Positions 47,235-59,195 of a stretch of DNA of 64,000 nt are shown one piece after another; positions within the stretch are counted from its first letter, which is position 1, and every line of letters starts with the position of its first letter. A program made the position numbers and the translations under genes. The stretch covers positions 23,436,001 through 23,500,000 of the forward strand of contig OX579639.1 in NCBI GenBank assembly GCA_951230915.1, read 5' to 3'. Source of the stretch: Antitrichia curtipendula (Eukaryota; Streptophyta; Bryopsida; Hypnales; Leucodontaceae). The notes beneath the pieces are model-generated. The model was given only the letters and a program-made list of their open reading frames with translations. It was not told where the DNA came from and ran no database searches.

Positions 47235-49127
47235 TCTTCATACAATTCCAGTAGGCCCATGTTGGCATACTTATAGAGTCAAATTGAATGTCTATACTCG
47301 GTGCCCAATCTTTCTATGATGCTATTATTGGTGCATTTGTTGTGCTAGATTGATTTTCTTTGTTTGTTAAATCTGGAGATGCTACAACTATCATTCCGGC
47401 TCCCTTTAAGTGTATTTGCAATTTATGAGATCTTTCCTCTATGTGCTACTTAACCCATGAATTTCAAATCTCTTTTTCCATTTTATTCTCCCATCTTCTC
47501 TAGATTTTGTCTCTAGTTCTACCACCTCTTTTTCTTTACCTTTCACTTTCTTATATCTTTCAGTTCTTGCCTTCTTCATTTTAGTAATTTTGAGCTCATT
47601 GGACTAACACTTTGCTTATCTACTTTTTATTTTCTTGCATCTCTCAATATGGGAGCTCCTAATTGTGTCTTCTATAGGCAACACGCCACATTATTATATT
47701 GAATTTGTGGGATATTGACCTTGTTGTCCATGATTTCCATAAAGGCTTCTAAATCCTAGCCCACTAATTTAGCTAAAAACCTTAATTTTGACATCCTTTA
47801 TAGCTTGGATAGAGACCTCATCCACTAATCTCCAAGTAATGGTAGAAGAATCATATTAAAGAAACTCAACATCATTTGAAAAGATGCAATGGTGACTTTG
47901 GACCTCCAAACTACAACTAAAAAACATTAGGCACATGAAAGCTATGCAAACAAAATGATGGGGTTTCAATCTAAGGGAGTTCTGTTACTTGCTTCTTGTA
48001 ATACTCTCTTGGCAACTACATGATACATTCATTGATCGATGTTGATTGTTAAAACATTGTGTGATAGAGTCATCAAGTTCGTAGATGTGATGTGAAATAG
48101 GAATTTGTTGGGTAGTGGATACAAATACAAGAACAATGGAACTTGGGCATTCTAAATACTATCAATGTCTTTTGCCTTGAATTTTCTATTGTCAATTAAT
48201 TAATTGGATTTGCTAGTTTTTCAACTTAGATAGAGGTGGCCTCAACCTTGTTAAGATCACAACCTACTCCACAAGATAGTAACAACAAAATTTGAAGACA
48301 ATTAGACTCAAAAGTAATTGCTGATATATGAATTTAAATTTTAGTATTTTTTGCAACAAGATAAGAATGCATCACATGCAAAGTGAAACCAACTCCACTT
48401 GCATTATGTACACATCTACTAAGAGACTTATATATATTGAAAAGTAGCATTAATTGAGCTCACTTCATATCAACAACTAGAAGAAATGAGTCTAAAAATC
48501 TTGAATACATGGCAAATTCTTCGTGATGTTTTGTTGACAATCCACTATGTTGATTTGTTCTTTAAATCAACATCCCCAATTGGAAGATGAAGATGTATAA
48601 AGAATTTCCTTAACTTTGAAGGCAAGTTGTCTCTTTTAAAGTAAAATCTCAACAATAAATAGATTTAGTGTATTGTCAAACATGGTAACACATGACAATA
48701 TTAGTGCAGTGTGTGAGTAGCAAAGAGTGTAGATGTTGCAAATTGGGTGTGGAATTCTTGATCTTGTGTTAACTGCTATAGTGCATGTGAGTCAAAAGTC
48801 TCATGCATCTCAAAGCATAGAATGGAATCCAATAAAGTTTTTAGGGTAGCAACCAAGCAACCAACTCTTTTTAGAAATTGTTGCTCACCAATATACACAA
48901 CATCTTGATATGGTCTTAAGTTTGAATTGACAAATACAATAATCTTAGTAGTGCAAATAGGACATCAACATCTACATCCTTAAACATTATGTAATGGTTG
49001 CTTGAAAGGAATTGTTTGACAACTTTAAACTAGAGTTAAGAAATTGAATCAAATAAAAGACTTTTAGAGATTGAGAGCTAAAGCTTCAACATGCATGGTA
49101 GTTTGTGGATTGTCTATGTAACTGTCA
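45846..49127. other. Gene-free AT-rich block
   Basis: No gene is supported. A long (ATA)n tract lies at 47184-47234. Short open frames (46800-46982, 47014-47319) have no domain, and the second owes its poly-isoleucine to the microsatellite. Parts may be decayed retroelement sequence, but I cannot name a motif. Confidence 0.55.
47184..47234 (+). repeat. (ATA)n microsatellite, about 17 units
   Basis: An uninterrupted run of about 50 bases of the TAA/ATA triplet. A shorter, interrupted run of CAT/ATT/ACT triplets lies at about 50300-50370. Confidence 0.95.
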
Positions 49128-50061
49128 TTAACCCCTAAAGGTCACAGACTATGTTTTCTCCAAAAATGCTCCAAAACTGTCATTTCTAGTACAAGTACCA
49201 AATTTTAGAGAAAAAACATTTTTGGACACACATAACCATAGGATCTTGTATTATACTAGTTTAAGAAGATGTGGAAAAAATTTCAGAAGTTTTCACCATG
49301 TGGATTGCAAGATATTAGCATTTGAAGTGGCAAAAATCCTTTTTTTGTCCCTGCAAAAAATCGGGCAGTTGCACTTCACAAGGTCACATTTTTATGAAAA
49401 AATGTCCGAAATGGTGGTTACTCTTTGGATTCATTCTTCAAAGAAATTTGTCTACATGCTTGAATTTTTGGAGATCATTTGGAATTGTATAACATATAGG
49501 AAAAAAATAGTAAGTAGAAAGTAGTAGAGAATGATCCAAAACACTAAATTGTTAAGAATTTTGTTATGGAATTGAAAAATGCCAATCTCAATGGTTGAAA
49601 TGTTTTCATAAACAACCTAAATCCTATGATTTTATTTTTTTCCAAAAATATTGAAAATTGAGTAATATAAAAGACTTCAAAGTTTATTTTAGAGTAGAGA
49701 ATCCATAACTGCCTGCAAACTAAAACTCCTCATAACTTTCATTTCATTAATCAAAACGGAATGATTCAAAGCTTTCCATGTATATGTAAATCTAAATAAC
49801 CAATTTCAAATTTTTATTTCTGAACAAAGTGATTTTTTGAGAATTTTTTGAACTGCTCGCCGACTAATGAAAATTACATATCATACAATAAGTTTTTAAC
49901 CATGTAGTCAAAAGTTATGAAAATTGTTGGGCCTTAAAGCTACTCTTTGGGCACATGTTGTGTGAAAATTTCAAAGAAAAAAAAAAAAAATTCCGTTCGT
50001 AGTGAGATGCCCAAAATTGCTATGTTGACAAAAAAATGGTGTTTGGTCCTTTAGGGGTTAA
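49128..50061 (+). mobile_element. TTAA-flanked terminal-inverted-repeat element, ~934 bp (best-preserved copy)
   Basis: The left end is TTAACCCCTAAAGGTC. The right end, reverse complemented, is TTAACCCCTAAAGGACC; 14 terminal bases match exactly, with TTAA at both edges. The interior aligns with the reverse complement of 29535-30440 over most of its length. A 100-codon chance frame (49222-49524) resembles nothing known. TTAA edges suggest piggyBac-like mobilisation; without a transposase this is inference. Confidence 0.85.
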
Positions 50062-51170
50062 TCCAAAATTCATTTGAAGCGCTTTTACGCATGTCAAAAG
50101 TAGATTGCAAAATGTTTTTGTATTCAAGTGTGTAGAATGATATTGGATTCCAAGATCTTGAGGTATTATTAAGATAAGTCTTCTTCAAGGATTAATTTTG
50201 CTACCATGTTGTAGCCTTTGCTACCCATGTCCTTGAGACATGAATAGTTGAACTTCCCCCCTTTCAAACTCTCTATTCACAATGGGCTTTAAATCCCATC
50301 ATCATTGTCATCATCACTATCACTATTACTATTATTATTATTATTATTAATATTACTACTACTATTACTATTTTTTTTCCAATCATGTCACAACTAGATG
50401 TATGGTAGAACCACCCATCACCCAAGCAGTACCCAATTGCCAACCACTAGGGTGTATCAATTCTGTACATGCTAGGACTCAATTCAATGATTAAATTTTG
50501 GGATGGTTATATTAATGCTCTAAGGTCGTGATGCTCGATGTCTTTAACTTGGGGTGCTCAAGTCAGTAGCAATTACATTCACTGTGATTAGTTACGCATG
50601 ACTCTACAGAGTGGAGATGGGTTGAGGCCAACTTTTGGCTTCAAAAATTCATAGTAAATTCAATTCAAAGAAAAAAAATCACGAAAATTTGGCAATGTCC
50701 CATCATCTCTATCTTCATGTAGGGATGTAAATTCACATTGCCTTCTGCTGCTCCAGAACACATGCAGAATTGCTTAAGTGGTCGACCATGGGTGGTTTAC
50801 CTTAAACTTCTCTCAAAAAGTGAGGAGCCCATGAAGATAAGCCTTAGAATTCCCCATGTGGCAGAAGAGGGTTATGTAATGAATGGGCAGCTCCAAGTGA
50901 AGACTGAACCAACCGCATTTTTCCACCAATCCGAACGCACCACCCGTCAAAAAGTTTCCCCACATCTGCGTGCCACTTCCACAGCCTCCCAACCATCCCT
51001 CCCAAATCTTCACCCCTCCTAGATATCACTTGCACTTCCCACTTGTGCATCCAGAAGCCTCTGCCACCACCTTCAAGCTCCCGTCGCACAATTCAATCAG
51101 CCACACTTGCACTGCGCTTCTGAATTTCAACGAATTCGTAGCCAAATTGCGGTCCCAGATCCTAGAGTCG
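50062..51170 (+). other. Upstream region of the SOUL gene
   Basis: 50062-50700 is AT-rich with a triplet-repeat tract (about 50300-50370). 50730-51170 is more GC-rich and pyrimidine-rich on the plus strand, consistent with promoter and 5' leader. The frame open upstream of the SOUL start from 50970 lacks an ATG before 51171, so no longer protein is proposed. A frame at 50738-51022 has no recognised domain. Confidence 0.5.
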
Positions 51171-53017
51171 ATGCAGTTTACGTCCGTAATGGAGCCTGCA
51201 CGGGCGACGCTGGCGCTCCTGGTGCTTGCGTGCTTGGCCTTTGGGGCGAATTCGACCGCGCCGACGCGCTCCGCGCAGCTTCGCTTGTTCGGTGATGTTG
51301 CACAATCGGAGGCTTGTGGTCCGCAGGTGGACATTGAGACGCCCTCTTGCACGGTAGTGGAGAAGCGGAGCAAGTATGAGCTTCGCAAATACAGCAACAG
51401 CGAGGTGGGTTGATTGGATTTGAATTGGATTTGAATCTGAATCTCTCCCTGGGAGCCTTTGTTTGCAAATTCTAATTCGTTTCTTGGGAATTCGAGGTTT
51501 GTTTAGTGATTTACGGGTTTGGCAACTTTCAAGATGGGCGTCTTGAAACCTAAATCTGTATCGGTCCTAGTTTTTGAGAGCTTTTTGTGGTTGAGTGTCA
51601 CATTTTTTGGCGCTCTGAATTCCAGTTCATAGGTTTGCATGTTGGAGTGTGAGGATTTCCTTTAGTTGTTGAATTTAAATCGTTCAAATTTGACTTGAAT
51701 CTCGTAAAATGGTGCAATGATATGTTTAAGCTGCCAGCACTGGATGCTGGAGTCTGTGGTTCTTTTAATAAACCAGTTTTACGAGTAATTGGATTAAATG
51801 GATGAGAGTGTGTCACTTCCTCGAAACTCCGTTATGTCCAAATTAGACAAGCGATTTTGGGGGAATAGTTCAAGGCGTTCAGAATTTTGGGTTGGGGGGG
51901 GGCAGCCACTGAAGTGCAGTGGTTGTCTTGTAATGAAATGGTTGCATGTTCTAAATTGTATTAGAAGTGGTGTCAAAAATAATCTTCTTCTCGGTTCCAA
52001 TTCGTCATTGAGTTGTGACACGTACCCACTGACTGGATTTGAATGCATGCATGAGGTTATGATTGCATGGCAGGGTAGCTCGTGACTGATTGGTACTGAT
52101 TTTCTCAATTTTTGTTATTATTTCCATTTTCTATGATTTCAGATCTGGGTGGAGTCATTGGTAGCGAATTCGTCCTACGAGATTGCAACATTGACTGGCT
52201 TCTACCGCTGCTTCAACTTCATCTCCGGCGAGAATTCCAAGAAATTGAAGATTGAGATGACCGGTCCCGTGCACTTCACGCCGGTCCCTGATTCCGACGG
52301 CTACACTGTAGGCTTCTTTGTGCCCAGCAGGTCAGAATTTCTACACTACCACTACAACGTTGCCAAGTAACTATATACACATATTACGTTATTATATTGA
52401 AGTAATCGCACACAATTGCTGTAACTAATCTAAAATTTTGCATGATGAGTACAAATTGATTTTGAGATTGTATACCGGTTCAATATCATTAGAACCTGCG
52501 TCGGTTTGGGGTGAGCACTACTGTTGGTTGTGATCAGATAATTTTGAACCCTAGGTTAGAATATTTGCATACTGTATCAAATAAATGATTGCATGCTGTG
52601 GTGCGTTGGAATCAATCCTCTTTAATTTGCTGACAGGAATGAATAAAATTCTTATGCTTAAAGGATCGCAATCAGGACTGATGTGGTTACCTTAGAAATA
52701 GTCTGATTTCTGGGTGCTTGATATCGATACTTTTGGTTGTGATCAGGTTCAAGACAGTGAATGATTTGCCCACTCCAACGGACAAGAATGTGCACTTCTA
52801 CCAACCGGGAGGAGCGCTGAAGGCCGTGATCGGCCCGTTCGGTGGATTTCCAACCGAAAAGGACTACGAAGCCAAGCTTGCGGATCTGAAGGCGGCGTTG
52901 GACAAGGACGATCTCAAGTATGACGAGTCCACCGTGGTTTACGCCGGTTATAGCAGCCCTTTCCAGTTCCGGAAACGGCAACAGGAGGTCCATATCACCG
53001 TTGTTCCTGGGTACTGA
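51171..53017 (+). CDS. SOUL/HBP-family haem-binding-type protein with signal peptide
   Basis: SOUL proteins bind haem or tetrapyrroles with moderate affinity; their physiological role in plants is not settled. Three exons, 51171-51404, 52143-52330 and 52747-53017, give about 230 residues. Residues ~8-30 (EPARATLALLVLACLAFGA) form a convincing signal peptide, so the protein should enter the secretory pathway, like Arabidopsis At1g17100-type members. The SOUL domain begins with IETPSCTVVEKRSKYELRKY. It continues through GFYRCFNFISGENSKKLKIE, then MTGPV, GYTVGFFVPSR and a C-terminal YAGYSSPFQFRKRQQEVHIT. The family order (ETP-Y-V--YE-R-Y, F--LF-YI-G-N, MT-PV, V-F--P) is complete. A second in-frame ATG at 51189 could be the real start and leaves the signal peptide intact. 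Confidence 0.9.
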
Positions 53018-54024
53018 AGTTTCTACGGAGTAATACGTTGAGTGGCTTTTTAAACAGACAGAGTGAACTTATGCGGTGTGTTTCTTTTGTGAATCTTTAC
53101 TGTTTTGAGTTGCTTTCAGAGAAGGTAGAGTAGCAGTGCAGACCTTAATCTTTTTGCGCTCTAAACGAGACTTGTTTTGGGGTCCTTCCAGTGTTCGAAG
53201 TTGTCACCAAATGTTTATCTTTACAATCTATACAAATTTTGCTGGATTCCCAATTTTATGCATTTCCACAAACTCGCAAGCAATCATCAGATTTGTTGAA
53301 ATGGTGAAATTTTAAGATTCCTGGGGTCTGAGTTTTGCTTCTAAAACGTGACGTACTTTCCAATTCGGTTAGTTGTTTCGTCACTGATGCTCTGGCGTAC
53401 TATTCCTCCTCAAGAATAATTGCATCACTGGTATTCAAAAATGACATGTTTAATGCAAGACTCCATATATGCACACACACTTATCATTGCAAATGTTGAA
53501 GAATAATGTTATAATTAGTTCCCCGCAATATGATTAAGCTGGTGTTGGGATCAACTTCTGGGTGGCGTGGTTTTGGTGACGGGGAGCTGTGATAGCTGTT
53601 GTGCATGTCGAAATAGTTCTGTGAAGTTGAATTTTCTAATAAATAAACTGCTGATCTCTGTCTCAATTAGAGCTTCTGCTGTACTGACGTATCACTGACC
53701 CTATTTCAGTCTGACAGTTTAGAACAGATGATACGATTGAATTTTAGAAGGAGCGGGCTCTGTAAGTTAACTCTGTCCAATGCAGTTCAAACTCATCATT
53801 TCATCTCCATCGTCAAGTTACTATTATTGAAGATTAATATCAAAAGTCAGCCCACCATCTGAAGCATGTACTGCAGTGTACATACGAGTGTTGTACCAGT
53901 ACTAAGCTTAACTAAAGCAGCAGTGCAATGATTACGGTTGCTACATTCTCAAAATCTAGTTGAGGACCATGAGCTAGCAAAATGAACGTATGCCTTGAAC
54001 TTGAGTTTATTTCATCCATAATAA

Positions 54025-54174
54025 AGGTCTGTTTACACCCAATTTTTTTGGGTTGGAGCCCATGGAAATGGAGTGTTTTGATTGGGTCTTTGCTTTGGGT
54101 CCATAGCTATCTTCCAATCAAAACACTCCATTTCTTTGGGCTCCAACCCAAAAAAATTGGGTGTAAACAGGCCC
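54025..54174. mobile_element. Tourist-like (PIF/Harbinger) MITE, 150 bp, TAA target duplication
   Basis: The right end, reverse complemented, is GGGCCTGTTTACACCCAA and the left end AGGTCTGTTTACACCCAA. The arms of about 65 bases are nearly identical, so the whole element folds into one hairpin with a short loop near 54100. TAA stands on each side (54022-54024 and 54175-54177). GGCCTGTTT-like ends and a TAA/TTA duplication define Tourist elements. The high arm identity suggests a recent insertion. Confidence 0.88.
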
Positions 54175-54594
54175 TAAGGTATATATACGACCCCATTCTC
54201 ATTCTCAGCAGAATCATGTATGCTTTGCTTGATAGCGTCCGTGAGGTCTTTGGATTTTCGTACCTCAAGGTTTTATTTTCACGGACTTTACGCCTGAAAT
54301 GGAATGATGACTATTGGTTGAATTTCTCAATTATTCAAGAATGATGACCGACTCTTGGCTGAATGCATGACGATATTAGGCCCATTCCTAGCTGTCTGGA
54401 ATGGGCCTTCCTACGGCTTTAATTTCTACCCGTACTGTAACGCTGGTACAAGAATCAGTAAATAATACCATTGCAGAGAAACCTGCAACTTATGGAATGA
54501 AACACATACAGAGAAACTGATGATAAAGGCCTTGTTTGAATCCAATTCGTGCCGTGACACGGAGTTTGAAGTCATCGTACACTCGCAGGCCGAG

Positions 54595-54619
54595 TCTGTC
54601 TGTCTGTCTGTCTGTCTGT
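54595..54619 (+). repeat. (TCTG)6 microsatellite
   Basis: Six consecutive TCTG units in a less AT-rich intergenic patch. Confidence 0.9.
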
Positions 54620-55818
54620 GCACTGTGCTCTCGGTAGCTTCCTGAAACAGGCCGCTGGCATGGGTTGACAAACGAAGAACTGAGAAGCTGCAAACTTCGA
54701 AGCTGAGGTTCAGTCAGCTGCTTTGCTGCACATTTGATATCATATTTATCTCCCATAACCTTGAATTAAAATGGAGGGGGGCTTGGAAATCAATCGGCCT
54801 GCAGCAGGGTACGGAGGACTGGCACGATTTGAATCTCTGACGAGCTTTCAGGAACTGAAGGTGAGCTCAGGGACCCAGTCTGATCGAAGCAGCCCGCCAT
54901 GGATTCTTCCGTCATTCTCTTTTCATTCAGTTTCGCTTTCGGAAGTGTGTGGCTCCAAAAATCTGATTGGGAGGGAACGATTCTGGCACACTGTCTGGCG
55001 TTATAAATTTCAGTGTCATTTGGGGGGCTGCAGTACAATTTCTGGCTAAATAATTGCATTTTCTTCATTTGAACCCTATTTGTATATCTCAACTTCAATT
55101 TTCTATAAATTATATGTAGTAGAATGTATGGAATTTTGTTTAGATAGTTTAGTATGATGTAGACCCTTGGATTCATAATTACCACACCCAAAATTAGAAC
55201 TTGAATGTACTTTGTGGAAGACTTGATATACACCTTGCATTATCATGATCCCATTGTGAAGAGCAAAACATCGAGGGGGATTCACAAATTCACCAAAATT
55301 TTGAAAAAGACTTGTTCTAAAATTCAAATGGCAGATTGTTGTAATAAAGCCATATAAAGTAGGAGGGAAAAAAATTGAGAAAAGTAATGTTTGAAAACAC
55401 AATTTTTATAGCCTAAAAAATGAATTCTTTTGCCATTGCCACCACAGAGTAGTTAAAATGCCCCCCAAAATTGCCAGGGGGCAACTCTTCACTAGTACTT
55501 CAATAAATTACAGAAATTGAGCTTCTAAGCCCCAAACACTCAATCACTCTTAGAAAATACATCCAAACTTCCATGTGTATGCAAACTACATCATTGAATT
55601 TGCATGTGAAAAGAAGTCAAAAGTCAAACCACAACAATTGACCAAAATCTTAAAAAACACAATTTGATTTTAAGGATTTTTTGGGGTTAAATTCCTAAAA
55701 GCTTCCAACTAGATTAAAAAATATGTCAAAATTTAGAAATATTTAGCCCACAAAAGAACGGCTGCTCAAAAATCCACAACTTGCTAAACCCATAAACTGA
55801 ATAATTGATTAGAACCTG

Positions 55819-56059
55819 CATTGGGAAAAATCCACCCATTGTTGCTATACTGTTTCAATGGGTTAACAATATAGTATTGAAAATGCATTGTTGCAATATT
55901 GAAACAATATATTTTGATAAAAATGCAAGGCTCCCATTGCTTCAATATTGTTGCATTACTATTTGCAGTAATGCAACAATATACTTTCAATACTATACTG
56001 TTAACCCATTGAAACAATATTGCAACAATATTGAAGCAATGAGGGGTACTTTCCCAATG
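55819..56059. mobile_element. AT-rich foldback element, ~241 bp
   Basis: It begins CATTGGGAAAAATCCACCC and ends GGGGTACTTTCCCAATG. Inside, TTTCAATGGGTTAACA(A/G)TATAGTATTGAAA appears in both orientations together with many CAATATTG words, so the entire segment folds back on itself. No clear target duplication is visible. Probably a MITE of undetermined superfamily. Confidence 0.7.
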
Positions 56060-59000
56060 TGACCATTGTCATTTGGATGAAATATCAGGGAGCCAAAATG
56101 ACAACCTCTGAGTGTTGAAAATTAGGACTTCAACAAAGTGCTCAGGTGAGACCTGAGTGCTTTGAAATCTGGGACTTCAGATGTCCGTCAAGCCGCTCTT
56201 GCCCCACTTTTGCACAACCTACAAAATTTTGTATACCAAAATTGTGACACTCAACTGCACAACTGATTAAAGCTCTAAAAACTAGGACTCATATATAATA
56301 GATTCAGGTTTCCAGACATTTGTCAAGAAAAGTGTCAATGCTGCGATTATCTGCCAATAAAATGAAATGAAATTGGTGTAACAATCTCAAACTGCTGCGT
56401 TATTTAGTTGAGAGTTCTTCTCCAAACGCACCAATTTTGTGAAATTATTGAATTTTAGCCAATGTAGCTGAATAAAGTGTCTGTTCATGAACTATTTTTT
56501 TTTTTTGGTTTCACACAAGCGTGTTGAGCAACACACTGCAAGGGGTTTCCATCAAATAGAGAGGCTGATTTCACGACAGATAAACATGTCAAACTGCAAC
56601 CACGCCATTCAGTTTGGATACCTTTCCACCATCATCCGGTAGTTTAGGGTCATCTCGGACCATTCATGAACTACTTTTGACTAAATTCACAGTTGACTAT
56701 GCTGACGCCTTTCAACACCCAAACTCCATCTCTGGCTGCTCCTCCAGTCCTCCCTCCGATTCTAATTTCCCGCATTAGAATTATCTCCAATTTTGAGCAG
56801 CAGCACTGACATGTTCAGAATTCAATTTAGGTGTAGTAGAGATGGCAAGAGATTCAAGTGATTCTGTCATGCACGGATTGTCATTTCCGCCAGCAAAACA
56901 TTTTAAAAGAACTTTTACACAAAATCAGATTCCAGAGAGTCAAGTACATTAGAGGTACAGCAAGCTTACCAAGAAGCTTACATCAAGATTGTTGATCAAA
57001 ACTCTAACGTATTCAATGGACATCTCAACACACCTCATGTCAATTTCAAAGTACAGTACATGCTCACGCCAAGCACACGAGCATTCTACAATTGGCAAGA
57101 TTCCTTCAGCCCTAATTTTCTTGTGAGGGACTTGCATTGGAAAGTGAAATAACATTCATCCACTGAACCATGGGATGTCAAATGAACAAAGGACGGTTTG
57201 GGGTGAATTTGGGGTGAGTAAAAGGATGGAAGTGAGATGGTGTTTGCTTTGGAAGCTCTTTCTTGGAACTTGAAATTATGTCATTAAACATATGTCAGTT
57301 ATTTGTTCAAACCAAACTTAAAAGTTGATGTAAGAATGTGGAAGAAGAAACCTCTAGAAAATGGATGCATTACAAAACCATATGATGTGTCTTCTATCAT
57401 TTTTTGAGTTTTTCTAAAGGGCAAGTTGTAATTGATTTAACCCATGTCTCACATAACATTATTCAACATTTAATCATAGGTGTCTTGGTAGGAGTCAATG
57501 AATTTTGCAATGAAGGCTTGCAATGAATTTTGTTGATTTGGCGCATGTATACTAAACTCACCATGCAATCATTGTTGGTTCCCCAACTTAGTCTAAATCT
57601 TCAATCCTTACACAAACCATGTTTACTAACCTTAGAAACCAATTGAACCCACTCAAGCCCGTTGTCATGGCCTAGCAAGAGCTAGATTCAATCAATTAAA
57701 GCAAATGCTAAAATTGGATTGTTGTTTGATTTCAAGAGGGAGTTACTTCTCAGTGTCTTGAGAGTTCCGGAGCCATTGTTCACCACAAATTTGGACTCCC
57801 AAAACAAGGAACACAGTAGAGACAAGAGAATGCTCCCTAGAATTCAAGCAGTAAGTCAAATTGAGCAGGCATGATAGGATGACATTCAGAGCTTGATTTT
57901 GGGGGGCGCAGGTTGAGTTTGGAAGAAATCAAACTGGGGGACGAAATCAAGGCAAGGGTGTGTGGACTGGTCCTTCTTACAGCGAAACAGCGGCGATGCT
58001 CTAAAAGAGAAAGCAGCGGCGTTAGAAGGACGTGAGATCAATGCGCCGATGATTGCCTTTCTGGTGTCTCAGAATTGCTTCTGGAGGATGATCTTGTGTG
58101 TCAGTCCCCCTGCAGAGCTACCTCCAGCTAGTACACTAGGAGAAAACAACTGCGTAGCCAACAGCTGAGCAGCAGAGCAGAGCCTGGCGCTCATGTCTCG
58201 ACCGTGTGAATCTAAGTTATGGAAACTGCCAGTTTCATTTTTCGGTGCCCAAGCCGCAACAGGAGCAGCACTGCAGCACATAAAACAACCTTAACGTACA
58301 TTTGGAGTCTATGTCTGTACAGCTGCCACGTACTTTGTTTTCCCATAACATGGGGTTGTATTAGTGTTGTGATATTCTCAGGTTTAGATTGTTCATTTCG
58401 CACGACTGAACAATCAAGAACAAGAACGATTCAACCATTGAGGTAATGTTCGAAGAAGCGAGCTTCATTTTGGAAATAACATTCCTCGTCTTTCACGTGA
58501 CTTGGCACGTGACTTAGTGCATATTGAACAGGGCTCTACTTTCATCAGTTTCATGTCACCTAGTCCAAAACCTCAATGTACGCCACATCTGTAGAGGTGG
58601 CAACCAAGCAAAAGATACAAAGATCATGATCACGTCTCATAAATCATCAATTATGTTAGATTGGTACAATTCAGGTAACCAAAATTTGTCTCATTCACCT
58701 CCGAGAAGCTCTAGAACTCTAGGACAGGTATAAATTTATCGTACAGGCCGCCAGGGGCCGTCACCCTGAAAAGTGCCAAAGCTACTTGATTGATTTCAGC
58801 AGCGTCTAGTACTCTAGTCTAAACTTGTTTCAAATCCAAGCTAGCTGGCACACAAAGACGGCCGTAGCACTAGCCTCACAGTCTATCAATCATTCTAGAA
58901 TATCCATGCCACACGATCATTGCCAATAACACACTTGTCACAGAATCACACTTCACAAGGCACATTCGCATCACGCGTAAGTTAGTGCAACAGTTGACGA

Positions 59001-59195
59001 CCGCAGGTGGTTTGGGAGGAGCCTCGGATGTTGACCGTCATTACGGTATTCATTCGTAATTTCCTGTTGGAATAATCGTAATACAACATGCTTGCAGGCT
59101 GCCGTCGTTAGATTTTAGGACCAAATGGAGCGAGATCACAAGCGCAGATCCGAGACGGGTTTACACAGTCCTGCAGCCCAACACAGAAATGCAAC

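Larger units (their letters stand above)
53018..59195. other. Intergenic region between the SOUL and BTB/NPH3 genes
   Basis: The SOUL 3' UTR occupies the first few hundred bases. The region contains a Tourist-like MITE (54025-54174), a (TCTG)n tract, an AT-rich foldback (55819-56059) and a (T)n tract near 56490. Less AT-rich patches at 54540-55040 and 57900-58450 carry short frames (54771-55049 starting MEGGLEINRPAAGYGGLARF; 57962-58168) without recognisable domains. The frame at 54771 is followed by a plausible donor (AAG/GTGAGC at about 54861), but no matching downstream exon was found. No gene is supported. Confidence 0.5.

Noticed and set aside
47014..47319. 101-codon frame with a poly-isoleucine stretch
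   Set aside because: The isoleucines come from the (ATA)n microsatellite; the rest resembles nothing.
57962..58446. Small genes upstream of the BTB/NPH3 gene
   Set aside because: Short overlapping frames with no domain, no consistent splice structure and no recognised homologue.
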